Of a DNA stretch of 64,000 bases, positions 1-7,798 are shown piece after piece. The translations under genes were made by a program, and so were the position numbers. Positions within the stretch are counted from its first letter, which is position 1. Every line of letters starts with the position of its first letter. The stretch is from Streptomyces sp. MP131-18 (lineage in GTDB: Bacteria; Actinomycetota; Actinomycetes; Streptomycetales; Streptomycetaceae), in the NCBI RefSeq assembly GCF_001984575.1, contig NZ_LZNS01000001.1, positions 6,124,398 through 6,188,397 on the forward strand. The letters run 5' to 3'. The notes under the pieces are model-generated. The model was not told where the DNA came from and ran no database searches. It saw only the letters and a list, made by a program, of their open reading frames with translations.

Positions 1-14
1 CGGCATCAGCGCGA

Positions 15-38
15 GGCGGGCCCGGGAGCGGGCCCGCC
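15..38 (-). terminator. Hairpin terminator after the lipoprotein gene
   Basis: A perfect 10-bp inverted repeat (GGCGGGCCCG at 15-24, CGGGCCCGCC at 29-38) with a four-base loop lies just beyond the stop codon of the minus-strand lipoprotein gene. No U-tract follows, as is usual for high-GC actinomycete terminators. The position supports the call; function is inferred. Confidence 0.6.
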
Positions 39-42
39 GACG

Positions 43-1047
43 TCACTCGCCGGTGGCGCCGATCACGCCCCGCGTGCGGTGGATCAGCTCGATCTGCCCG
101 CCGTCGACCTCCGGGATCACCGCCGAGTGCATCGCGACCCACTCCAGGGTGATCGCCCGCTCGGCCTCGCCCTGCATCAGCGCCGCGACGAGCGGGTCCA
201 CGACCGGGGTCTCGCCCTCGGCCATCGTCTGCTTCTCGTGGTGCAGCGAGGTGAACATCATCAGCGCGCCGCCGTCCGCGGTGCGCATCGCGACCGGCGC
301 GTACTCCTCGCTCTCCGCGGCCTGGTCCTGGTACTCCGTGACGAAGGCCGGATTGCTGTTGGCCTCCTCGCGCTTCGCCAGCTCGTCCGAGGTGTACGGG
401 CCACCGGCGAACGGGGCCTCGCCGCCCTGGAGGTAGTCCACGAACGAGGTGCCGAGCGCGCCCGGCTCCATCACCAGGCCGGAGCCCGGGTCATCGGGGC
501 CCTGGTCGGCGGGGTCGACGACCGGCAGGTCGTCGAGGTAGCCGTCCTCGTCCTCGGCCAGTTCCGGGCCGCCCTCGGGAGGCAGCACGCTGAGGTACGA
601 GACGTTCCACTCCTCGTCGATGCTGTTGCGCATGAACACCAGCAGCCAGCGGTTGTCCGGCGTCTGGCTCGGCTGGACGTCGGCGACGAAGAACTTGGGC
701 CAGCCCGCCTGCTGCGGAATGTGGAACTGCGGGTCGGACAGCTCCAGCGGCGTGAACGCCTCCGGGCCGCCCGGGGTGACCGACCGCTGCGCGGCCAGCT
801 GCGCGTGCCGGATCGCGCCGAGCGGACCGGTCTCCACCGTGTCGTTCAGCTCGGGGTCGAGGCCGCCCATTGCCTCGTTGCTGGTCTCGATGTACCGGTC
901 GAGGGCGCTCTGCGCCTCTTCCTCCGAGGCCGCAGGCACCACGGCGGTCTCGCCGTGCACCGTCATGCAGCCCGACAGGGACGTGACCATCGCCAGGGCC
1001 GCGGCCAGCCCCGCCGTGGCCGTCGACAGTCGTGCTCGCACCCGCAT
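43..1047 (-). CDS. Putative secreted lipoprotein, unknown function
   Basis: A 334-residue protein. The ATG at 1047 follows a GGGAGG ribosome-binding site and begins a short Arg-rich signal peptide with a hydrophobic core, ending in the lipobox-like LSGC at about residues 24-27, so it is probably lipid-anchored outside the membrane. The mature part is acidic, with Asp/Glu/Gly/Pro-rich stretches in the middle. I recognise no catalytic motif; it resembles conserved streptomycete lipoproteins of unknown role. It diverges from the phosphatidyltransferase gene, so the two share a promoter region of roughly 90 bp. An upstream in-frame ATG at 1119 would give an N-terminus without a signal peptide and is less likely. 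Confidence 0.7.
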   Translation of the reverse strand: MRVRARLSTATAGLAAALAMVTSLSGCMTVHGETAVVPAASEEEAQSALDRYIETSNEAMGGLDPELNDTVETGPLGAIRHAQLAAQRSVTPGGPEAFTPLELSDPQFHIPQQAGWPKFFVADVQPSQTPDNRWLLVFMRNSIDEEWNVSYLSVLPPEGGPELAEDEDGYLDDLPVVDPADQGPDDPGSGLVMEPGALGTSFVDYLQGGEAPFAGGPYTSDELAKREEANSNPAFVTEYQDQAAESEEYAPVAMRTADGGALMMFTSLHHEKQTMAEGETPVVDPLVAALMQGEAERAITLEWVAMHSAVIPEVDGGQIELIHRTRGVIGATGE

Positions 1048-1134
1048 CGTGGGCCCTCCCCGTTGTCCTGCTCGCTTCGGCCCCCGCATCGTATCCATGC
1101 CCCGGCGCGCTCCGCGCATGGGATGATGCCTCGC

Positions 1135-1899
1135 ATGGCCGGGACCGGGGGGACCATGACGTACGGCGCGGCGCTGCGGCGGCTGCGGGGCGCGCAGAAG
1201 ACCGCCAAGGGCGTGTCACTGTACTCCCGTTACGTCAACCGCCCGGTCGGCCGCCTGCTGGCCGCCGCCGCGTACCGGGCCGGGCTCGGCCCCAACCAGG
1301 TCACCGCGCTCAGCGCCCTGACCAGCGGCGCCGCCATCGCGGCCGTGGCGCTGGCCGCCCCCTCGGCGTGGCTGGCGCTCGCCGTCTGGGCCGGTCTCTT
1401 CCTCGGCTTCGCGCTGGATTCCGCGGACGGCCAACTCGCCCGGCTGCGTGGGGAGTCCAATCCGGCGGGGGAGTGGCTCGACCACGCCGTGGACTGCGCC
1501 AAGATCACCGCGCTGCACGCCGCGGTGCTGATCTCGTTCCACCGCTTCTTCGCGCTGCCGGGGGAGGGCTGGCTGCTGGTGCCGCTGGTCTTCCAGCTCG
1601 CCGCCGTGCTGATCTTCTTCGGCGGGCTGCTCACCGACAAGCTCAAACACGCCCACCCGGCGCCCGCCGCCCCCGCCGCGGCGCCCGTGTCACCGCCCTC
1701 CCGGCGGCGGGCGCTCGCGCTGCTGCCCGCCGACTACGGCGTGCTGTGCGCGCTGTTCCTGCTGCTGGGCGACGAACGGGCCTTCCGCACCGGCTACGCG
1801 GTGCTGTGCGCGGTCTACGTGCTGTTCTGCGCGGCGTTCTCCGTTAAGTGGTTCCGCGAGCTGTCGGCGCTCAAGGTGTCCAGCACGCCCCTCAGTTGA
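1135..1899 (+). CDS. CDP-alcohol phosphatidyltransferase family membrane protein
   Basis: About 254 residues with several membrane segments. The family signature DGxxARx8GxxxDxxxD is complete: D98-G99, A102-R103, G112, D116 and D120, the set that binds CDP and catalytic metal. Such enzymes transfer a phospho-alcohol from a CDP-alcohol to an acceptor hydroxyl at the cytoplasmic membrane. The acceptor cannot be told from sequence. The gene converges on and overlaps a TagD-like cytidylyltransferase, which could make a CDP-activated alcohol for it. The start is uncertain: ATG at 1135, or ATG at 1156 beginning MTYGAAL, are both possible. Confidence 0.85.
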   Translation: MAGTGGTMTYGAALRRLRGAQKTAKGVSLYSRYVNRPVGRLLAAAAYRAGLGPNQVTALSALTSGAAIAAVALAAPSAWLALAVWAGLFLGFALDSADGQLARLRGESNPAGEWLDHAVDCAKITALHAAVLISFHRFFALPGEGWLLVPLVFQLAAVLIFFGGLLTDKLKHAHPAPAAPAAAPVSPPSRRRALALLPADYGVLCALFLLLGDERAFRTGYAVLCAVYVLFCAAFSVKWFRELSALKVSSTPLS

Positions 1900-2285
1900 G
1901 TGCTGGATGTGTGCACCGTGTACGGGAAGTACACGATGTCCACGCCGACCGCGGCGAAGTCGCGCTCCAGCCGGTCGCCCTTGGCGGTGCCGCGCCAGTC
2001 GTCGCCCTTGAACAGCACGTCGAACCGCACCTGCTGCCAGGTCTCCACCTTGTCGGGCACCGTCTCCACGAACGCCGCGTCCACGTACCGGATGCTGCGC
2101 ACGATCTCCAGCCGCTCCACCAGCGGTATCACCGGGGCCCTGCCCTTGGCGAGGAGCGCCATCTCGTCCGACACCACCCCCGCCACCAGATAGTCGCAGC
2201 GGCTCCGCGCGTGCCGGAGAATATTGAGGTGCCCCACATGGAAGAGGTCGTAGACCCCCGGTGCATAGCCCACTCGCTGCGGCAT
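1815..2285 (-). CDS. TagD-like glycerol-3-phosphate/ethanolamine-phosphate cytidylyltransferase family
   Basis: A 156-residue cytidylyltransferase. The nucleotide-binding HxGH motif is HVGH at residues 16-19, inside a YDLFHVGHLN context typical of the family. A SSTQLR element near the C-terminus corresponds to the second nucleotide-binding motif. These enzymes make CDP-glycerol, CDP-ethanolamine or a related CDP-alcohol from CTP. Start chosen at 2285 (MPQRVGYA...), since the family begins just before this strand; 2312 would add nine glycine-rich residues. The last 85 bp overlap the 3' end of the convergent CDP-alcohol phosphatidyltransferase gene. It sits beside a polysaccharide locus, suggesting a role in a phosphodiester-linked glycopolymer or head-group modification; that is inference. 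Confidence 0.85.
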   Translation of the reverse strand: MPQRVGYAPGVYDLFHVGHLNILRHARSRCDYLVAGVVSDEMALLAKGRAPVIPLVERLEIVRSIRYVDAAFVETVPDKVETWQQVRFDVLFKGDDWRGTAKGDRLERDFAAVGVDIVYFPYTVHTSSTQLRGVLDTLSADSSRNHLTENAAQNST

Positions 2286-2439
2286 TCGCCCGAACCCCCC
2301 ACCGGTTCCCATGACTTCACGTACTCTTCACGTTGGCCGTCCCCAAGACCATAGCGTCACACCGCGCGCATTTCTGCGACTACGCTGGATACTTACCCTC
2401 GTCATGGGGAGGCACTGCCGGGGGGAGAGGGGTCTGACA

Positions 2440-3717
2440 GTGGGCGAACGGCTGCTGCTCGTGTCCACCAACTACGCGCCCGAGCAGGCCGGTATCGGCC
2501 CGTACGCCACGCAGCTCGCCGAGCACCTCAGCTCCGGGCGCGGCGCGGAAGTCCACGTGCTCGCCGGTGTGCCGCACTACCCCGCCTGGCGCGTCGACCC
2601 GGCGTACCGGCGGACGTGGCGGAGCACGGAGCGGCTCTCCGGCGTGCGCGTCCACCGCCGCAGGCACACCGTTCCGCCGCGGCAGACCGCCGCGCGGCGC
2701 GCGCTGTACGAGGCGTCGATCCTCCTCCACGGCCTGCTCGCGCCGCCGCGCACCGGGCCCCTCGACGCCGTGCTCGCGCAGGTGCCCAGCCTCGCCGGCG
2801 GGCTGCTCGCCGCCCGTATCGCGCGCCGGCACCGCGCCCCCTACGTGCCCATCGTGCAGGACCTGATGGGCGCGGCCGCGGCGCAGAGCGGCATCGCGGG
2901 CGGCGGCCGGGCCGCCGGGGCCGCAGCGGCGGCCGAGCGGCGCATGCTGGCGGACGCCACCCTCGTCGGCGTCATCCACGACAGCTTCCGCGCCCGCTTA
3001 CGGGCCCTCGGCGTGCCGGATGACCGCATCCGCCTCGTGCCCAACTGGTCGCATGTTCCGGAGCCTTCGGCCCCGCGCGGGCGAACGCGGCGGCGGCTCG
3101 GCTGGCCGCAGGACACGACCGTTCTGCTGCACTCCGGGAACATGGGCCTCAAACAGGGCCTCGACGTGCTGATCGACGCGGCCAGGCAGGCGCCCGACCT
3201 GCGCGTGGTACTCATGGGCGAGGGCAGTCAGCGCCCGCGGCTGGCCGAGCTGGCGGCCCACGTGCCGAACGTGGAACTGCTGCCGCCCGCAGCCGCCGAA
3301 GACTTCCCCGACGTGCTCGCCGCCGCCGACGTGCTCGCCGTCACGCAGCGGGCCGCGGTCCTCGACATGAGCGTGCCCTCCAAGCTGACCTCCTACTTCC
3401 GCGCCGGGCGCCCCGTCGTCGCCTCCGTCGCCGAGGGCGGCGGCACCGCCGCCGAGATCCGCAGATCCGGCGCGGGGCTGCTGGTCCCGCCCGAGGACCC
3501 GGCCGCCCTGGCCGCGGCCGTCCGGCGCCTGGCCGCCGACCCGGCCGCCGCCGACGCGGCCGGCGCCCGCGGCGCCGCGTACGCCGCGGAGCACCTGTCG
3601 CGCGCCGCGGGGCTGCGGCGCATCACCGCAACTCTGGACGAGGCGCTGGCCCTCGGCCGGCGGCCGAGGGCCGCGCGGTCCGCCGGGCCGGCCGGCGAGG
3701 GGGAGAGGCCCGCATGA
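2440..3717 (+). CDS. GT4-type glycosyltransferase (WcaI-like), with a TTA codon
   Basis: A 425-residue cytoplasmic glycosyltransferase with the GT-B fold. The N-terminal domain opens with NYAPEQAGIGPYA (residues 11-23), the acceptor-side loop typical of WcaI-like enzymes, and the C-terminal donor domain contains SVPSKLTSYFRAGRPVV. The GTG start at 2440 follows GGGGGAGAGG by about nine bases; an ATG at 2404 is possible but has a poorer site. The stop overlaps the next gene's ATG (ATGA), so it leads an operon with the Wzz-like protein, flippase and NHL protein. Leucine 187 is encoded by TTA (2998-3000), rare in streptomycetes and dependent on the bldA tRNA. It probably adds a sugar to a lipid-linked repeat unit; the sugar is unknown. 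Confidence 0.88.
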   Translation: MGERLLLVSTNYAPEQAGIGPYATQLAEHLSSGRGAEVHVLAGVPHYPAWRVDPAYRRTWRSTERLSGVRVHRRRHTVPPRQTAARRALYEASILLHGLLAPPRTGPLDAVLAQVPSLAGGLLAARIARRHRAPYVPIVQDLMGAAAAQSGIAGGGRAAGAAAAAERRMLADATLVGVIHDSFRARLRALGVPDDRIRLVPNWSHVPEPSAPRGRTRRRLGWPQDTTVLLHSGNMGLKQGLDVLIDAARQAPDLRVVLMGEGSQRPRLAELAAHVPNVELLPPAAAEDFPDVLAAADVLAVTQRAAVLDMSVPSKLTSYFRAGRPVVASVAEGGGTAAEIRRSGAGLLVPPEDPAALAAAVRRLAADPAAADAAGARGAAYAAEHLSRAAGLRRITATLDEALALGRRPRAARSAGPAGEGERPA

Positions 3718-5507
3718 GCGCACTGCGCGAGGACGCCCGCGGCGGCACCACGGCCCCGGGCGGCGCCCACCCCTACGACGAACCCGACCTGCTGCGCGAC
3801 CAGTTCAGGCAGCTGCTGCGCTACCGGCTGCTGATCATCTGCGGCATCGTGCTCGGCCTCGCGGGCGGCGGCTGGCTCGGCCTGACGGCCAACGAGACGT
3901 ACATCGCCACCAGCGAGGTCACCGTCAGGATGCCGACCGCCGACCCGTTCACCACCGGCTCCGTGGACCGGGTCGCGATGGGTTCGGAACGCCGCACCGC
4001 CGTCAGTGACCTCATTGCCCGGCGCGCCGCCGGGGAGCTGGGCATGGCGCCCGGGGCGGCGCCGAGCCTCGGGCGCGGCCTGTCCGTGACCAACCCGCCC
4101 AATACCGAGGTGCTGCGCTTCGCCTACTCGGCCGGCGACCCGGAGGTGGCCGCCGAGCGGGCCAACGCGTTCGTCACCGCCTACCTCGGCAACCGGCAGG
4201 CCGACGCGGAGGAGACCATCGCGTACAACGTGGCCTCCCTCGAAGCCCAGCGCGAGCCGCTGCTCGAACGGCGGGAGGAGCTGGAGGGCGAACTGGACGC
4301 CCTGGCCGAGGGCAGCGGCACCTACGACAGCGCGGTCGCCGACCTGACGTCCATCAGCGGGCAGATCTCCGAGATCAACGCACAGGTCTCCAGCCTGCGC
4401 GCCCTCGACACCAGCGGCGGCCGGGTCATCACCGAGGCCGGTGTCCCCGGCAGCCCCTCGGGCCCCGGGCTGCCGCTGCTGCTCGGCCTCGGCTACATCG
4501 TCGGCATCGGCCTCGGGCTGCTGGCCGCCTGGGTGCGGCTGGTGTTCGACCCCACCGTGCGCTCGTCAGGCGACGTCACCCGCGCGCTGCGCGCCCCGGT
4601 GCTCGGCGTCCTGCCCCGCACCGGCCGCGACCACCCCGACCAGCTGCTGGCCGAGGGGCGGCTCGGCGAGGAGTACCGGTCGGTGGCGTTCCGGCTCGCC
4701 TACGACGAGTCGTTCGCGCAGCGCCGCAGACTGCTGGTCGTCGCGCCGCGCGGCAGCATAGAGGCGCCGCTGGCCACCTCGGTCAACCTGAGCGCCGCCT
4801 TCGCCGAGATGGGCATGGACCCGCTGCTGGTCGAGGCCGACCTGCGCACCCCGACCCTCACCGACCAGCTGCGGCACGCCGACGGGGTGCGCCCCGGCTG
4901 GGCCGGGGCGGCCGGCGGCGCGGACGGCGGCTGGCCCGCGGGCGTGCGCGTCCCCATAGACGCCGGGGAGTCCGGCATCTTCGACCTGGTGCCAGGACGC
5001 CGGGTGCGCAACGTGCCGCGCGCGCTGACCTCGCAGGCCGCGACCCGGCTCCTCGGCCACGCCGACGCCAAGGGCGCCGTCGTCGTGGTGCTCGCCCCCG
5101 CGGTCCTCTCCTACGCCGACGCCATCGCGCTCGTCGACCGCGTGGACGGCGTCCTGGTCGTCTGCGACCCCAGCCAGGTGCGCCGCGACGACCTCGCCCG
5201 CGTCAGGGAACTGGTCGTCGGCGCGGGCGGGTTGCTGCTCGGCGCGGTGCTGCACTCGTGGGGCAGCGGCCAGGAGCCCGCCCGTGGCGACGTGCCGCCC
5301 GCGGGCGGCACCGTGCCGCACGACGGGCCCGCCGGGGCCGCGGGCGACCTGCACCGGGCCCGCACCACGAGTGACCGGGTGCGCGAGCGGGAACGGGACC
5401 GGCGGGCGCGGGCCCTGCCACCCGAGCAGCGCGACGTGGGCTCGGAAACCCTCGGCCTGCGCGTTCTCGATCCCAGCGACATGGAAGACGGTTCCTCCCG
5501 GCAGTGA
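3714..5507 (+). CDS. Wzz-type polysaccharide chain-length/tyrosine-kinase-like protein with degenerate P-loop
   Basis: A 597-residue membrane protein built like Wzz/BY-kinases: TM1 at about 38-57, an extracytoplasmic helical region with a coiled-coil-like part at 165-230, TM2 at about 252-275, then a cytoplasmic nucleotide-binding-type domain. The expected Walker A is replaced by APRGSIEAPLATS (344-356), which lacks GK[ST]. The A' element survives as VEADLRTP (373-380). The Walker B aspartate is not evident in the VVVVLAPA strand, and there is no terminal tyrosine cluster. It therefore probably regulates chain length without ATP-driven autophosphorylation. ATGA/GTGA overlaps on both sides tie it to the glycosyltransferase and flippase genes. 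Confidence 0.85.
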   Translation: MSALREDARGGTTAPGGAHPYDEPDLLRDQFRQLLRYRLLIICGIVLGLAGGGWLGLTANETYIATSEVTVRMPTADPFTTGSVDRVAMGSERRTAVSDLIARRAAGELGMAPGAAPSLGRGLSVTNPPNTEVLRFAYSAGDPEVAAERANAFVTAYLGNRQADAEETIAYNVASLEAQREPLLERREELEGELDALAEGSGTYDSAVADLTSISGQISEINAQVSSLRALDTSGGRVITEAGVPGSPSGPGLPLLLGLGYIVGIGLGLLAAWVRLVFDPTVRSSGDVTRALRAPVLGVLPRTGRDHPDQLLAEGRLGEEYRSVAFRLAYDESFAQRRRLLVVAPRGSIEAPLATSVNLSAAFAEMGMDPLLVEADLRTPTLTDQLRHADGVRPGWAGAAGGADGGWPAGVRVPIDAGESGIFDLVPGRRVRNVPRALTSQAATRLLGHADAKGAVVVVLAPAVLSYADAIALVDRVDGVLVVCDPSQVRRDDLARVRELVVGAGGLLLGAVLHSWGSGQEPARGDVPPAGGTVPHDGPAGAAGDLHRARTTSDRVRERERDRRARALPPEQRDVGSETLGLRVLDPSDMEDGSSRQ

Positions 5508-6766
5508 GCAGACCCACCTCGGCCGCCGCGGCCTCCATAGCCGACCAGGGCGTGGCGGCGCTGACCAACATCGCCGTCGTGGTGTGCGCCGCGCGGCAGT
5601 CCACCGCGGAGGACTTCGCGGCCTTCGCCATCGTCTACACCGTCTTCACCCTGCTGCTCGGCCTCGGCAGCGCCTACGTCGGCCAGGCGCTCACCCTGCG
5701 CCGCGGCACCGACGCCGAACTGCACGCGCACTGCCGGGACTCCGCCGCCTTCACCCTGGCCGCCTCGGCCGCGCTCGGCGCCGCGCTGGCCGCCGCCACG
5801 TTCGCCCTGCCGGGCGGCACCGCCGCCGGGCTCGCGGCGCTGGGCGCGGTGCTGCCGGTGGTCCTCACCCAGGACGCCCTGCGCTACGCCTTCGCGGTGC
5901 TCGGCCGCCCGCACCTGGCCCTGGCGTCCGACCTGCTGCGCTGCGCCGTCGTCGTGCCGCTGCTCGCCGCGCAGCCGCACGGCACGGGCCCCGGCCGCAT
6001 GGTGCTGGTGTGGGGGGCCGCCGCGCTGCCCGCGCTCGCGCTCGCAGCGCTGTCGCTGGCCCGGCTGACCCGCGGCAGCCGCGGGCCGCGGCCGTTCGCC
6101 CTGCTGGAACGGCGCCACCTCGGGCGGCGCTTCGCCGTGGAGTTCGGCGTCGGCAACGCGGCCTCGCAGACCGCCGTCGTCGGCCTCGGCCTGTTCGCCA
6201 ACGCCCTGGCCGTCGGCGCACTCCGCGGCGCCACCACCCTGTTCGGCCCGATGAACGTCCTCTACAACGCGGCCACCGGCTTCGGCCCGCCGCTGCTGCG
6301 CCGCTACCCCGGCGCGCATGCCCAGGCCCGCGCCGCGGCGAGCGCCGGCGGCGCGCTCGCGGCCCTCGCGGCCGTCCTCGCCCTCGCCCTGACCCTGCTG
6401 CCGGACGGCGCCGGGCGGGCGCTGCTCGGCGACACCTGGCGGGCCGCGGCCGATCTGCTCCCGGCCACCGGCAGCCAGTACGCGGCGATGGCGCTCGGCA
6501 CCTGCGGGCTGCTGATGCTGCGGGTGCTCAGCCCGCGCGCGACGCTGCCCATTCAGATCGTATTCTCCGCGCTGTCCGTATGCTGCCTGCTCGCCGGGTA
6601 CGCGCTCGGCGGCATCACCGGCGCGGCCTGGGGCCTGGCCCTGGGCTCCGCGGCCAAGGCGGCCGCGGTCTGGCTGCGCATCGCGCTCGAACTGCGCACG
6701 GTGGTACGGCAGCAGCCGGGCCACGGCCAGGGCACCGGCCCCACACCCCCAGGGAGGAACGGATGA
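5504..6766 (+). CDS. Wzx-like polysaccharide flippase / MATE-MVF superfamily membrane protein
   Basis: A 420-residue hydrophobic protein, almost entirely transmembrane helices rich in Ala and Leu, with short Arg-containing loops, matching O-antigen flippase-like exporters in size and layout. Such proteins move undecaprenyl-diphosphate-linked repeat units across the cytoplasmic membrane. The GTG start at 5504 forms a GTGA overlap with the stop of the Wzz-like gene, and its own stop overlaps the start of the NHL gene, so all four genes are translationally coupled. Sequence identity within this family is low; the call rests on topology plus neighbours (glycosyltransferase, Wzz, convergent Wzy). 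Confidence 0.78.
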   Translation: MSRPTSAAAASIADQGVAALTNIAVVVCAARQSTAEDFAAFAIVYTVFTLLLGLGSAYVGQALTLRRGTDAELHAHCRDSAAFTLAASAALGAALAAATFALPGGTAAGLAALGAVLPVVLTQDALRYAFAVLGRPHLALASDLLRCAVVVPLLAAQPHGTGPGRMVLVWGAAALPALALAALSLARLTRGSRGPRPFALLERRHLGRRFAVEFGVGNAASQTAVVGLGLFANALAVGALRGATTLFGPMNVLYNAATGFGPPLLRRYPGAHAQARAAASAGGALAALAAVLALALTLLPDGAGRALLGDTWRAAADLLPATGSQYAAMALGTCGLLMLRVLSPRATLPIQIVFSALSVCCLLAGYALGGITGAAWGLALGSAAKAAAVWLRIALELRTVVRQQPGHGQGTGPTPPGRNG

Positions 6767-7779
6767 CCGTGGGACCCGCGAGCGGCGAGACCGTGTACGA
6801 GCCGGTGCCCTACTGGGCGAAGATCCCGCACGGCCTGTGGCTGAAGGAGGCCACCTCCGTCGCCGTGGACTCCGCGGACCGCGTCTACGTCTTCAACCGC
6901 GGCAACATGCCCGTCCTGGTGTTCGACCGGGACGGCAACGTCGTCGACATGTGGGGCAACGAGACCCCGTTCGCCGGGACCGAGGAGTTCGAGGACCCCT
7001 ACGGCAACATGATGCCGCGCTGGCGCGGCTGCCGGTTCCGGCGCGCCCACGCCATCACCGCCGACCACGAGGACCACCTGTGGCTGGTGGACGACATCGG
7101 CAACACCGTCACCAAGACCGACCGGCACGGCACCACGCTGCTGACGCTGGGCACCGGCCGGCCGAGCGCGTTCCAGAGCGGCGAGCCGTTCAACCGGCCC
7201 ACCGACGTGGCGATTTCGCCGAAGACCGGCGACATCTTCATCACCGACGGCTACCGCAACTCGCGGGTCCACCGCTACGACGCGCAGGGCAACCACCTGG
7301 TCTCGTGGGGCAGTCCTGGCAGCGGGCCGGGACAGTTCAGCCTGCCGCACAACGTGGCGATGCTCGGCGACGAGGCGGTGATCGTCTGCGACCGCGAGAA
7401 CCACCGCGTCCAGGTCTTCTCCGTGGACGGCGAGTTCCTCACCACCTGGCACTCCCACAAGGCCGTCGCCGTATGCGCGGGCCGCGGCGCGGACACCCAC
7501 CTGTACGTAGCCGAGCAGGGCCCGCCGCCCGTCCAGCACGGTGTGCCCGGCCTCGGGCACAAGATACGGGTCTTCGACCGCGGCGGCCGGGAGGTCACCG
7601 CGATCGGCGCGGACCTGCCGGGCGAGGAGCCGGACCGCTTCAACTGGCTGCACAGCGTGGCCGTGGACTCCGAGGGCAGCGTGTACGCCGCGGAGGTCTC
7701 CTACGTGGAGGTCGGGAGCAAACTGACCCCGCCCCGCGAACTGGTCAGCCTCCGCAAATGGCGCCGCACACACGGCTGA
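6763..7779 (+). CDS. NHL-repeat beta-propeller protein (peptidyl-alpha-hydroxyglycine lyase-like)
   Basis: A 338-residue protein without a signal peptide. It is made of repeated NHL-type blades: VAVDSADRVYVFNR, HAITADHEDHLWLVDD, DVAISPKTGDIFITDG, NVAMLGDEAVIVCDR and SVAVDSEGSVYAAE each end a strand set in a predicted beta-propeller. The pattern resembles the lyase domain of peptide-amidating enzymes, but I cannot confirm catalysis. The start is ATG at 6763, overlapping the flippase stop (ATGA), after an AGGGAGGAAC ribosome-binding site. It is the last gene of the coupled operon and converges on the Wzy-like gene 19 bp away. A scaffold or sugar-binding role is possible; no function is demonstrated by sequence. 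Confidence 0.8.
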   Translation: MTVGPASGETVYEPVPYWAKIPHGLWLKEATSVAVDSADRVYVFNRGNMPVLVFDRDGNVVDMWGNETPFAGTEEFEDPYGNMMPRWRGCRFRRAHAITADHEDHLWLVDDIGNTVTKTDRHGTTLLTLGTGRPSAFQSGEPFNRPTDVAISPKTGDIFITDGYRNSRVHRYDAQGNHLVSWGSPGSGPGQFSLPHNVAMLGDEAVIVCDRENHRVQVFSVDGEFLTTWHSHKAVAVCAGRGADTHLYVAEQGPPPVQHGVPGLGHKIRVFDRGGREVTAIGADLPGEEPDRFNWLHSVAVDSEGSVYAAEVSYVEVGSKLTPPRELVSLRKWRRTHG

Positions 7780-7798
7780 TGCGGCGGCGCCCGGCGCG

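Noticed and set aside
79..1134. Long open frame on the + strand running over the lipoprotein gene into the phosphatidyltransferase
   Set aside because: Its first part is the antisense of the lipoprotein gene, is Arg/Gly-rich and has no domain; only the part from about 1135 codes for a recognised protein.
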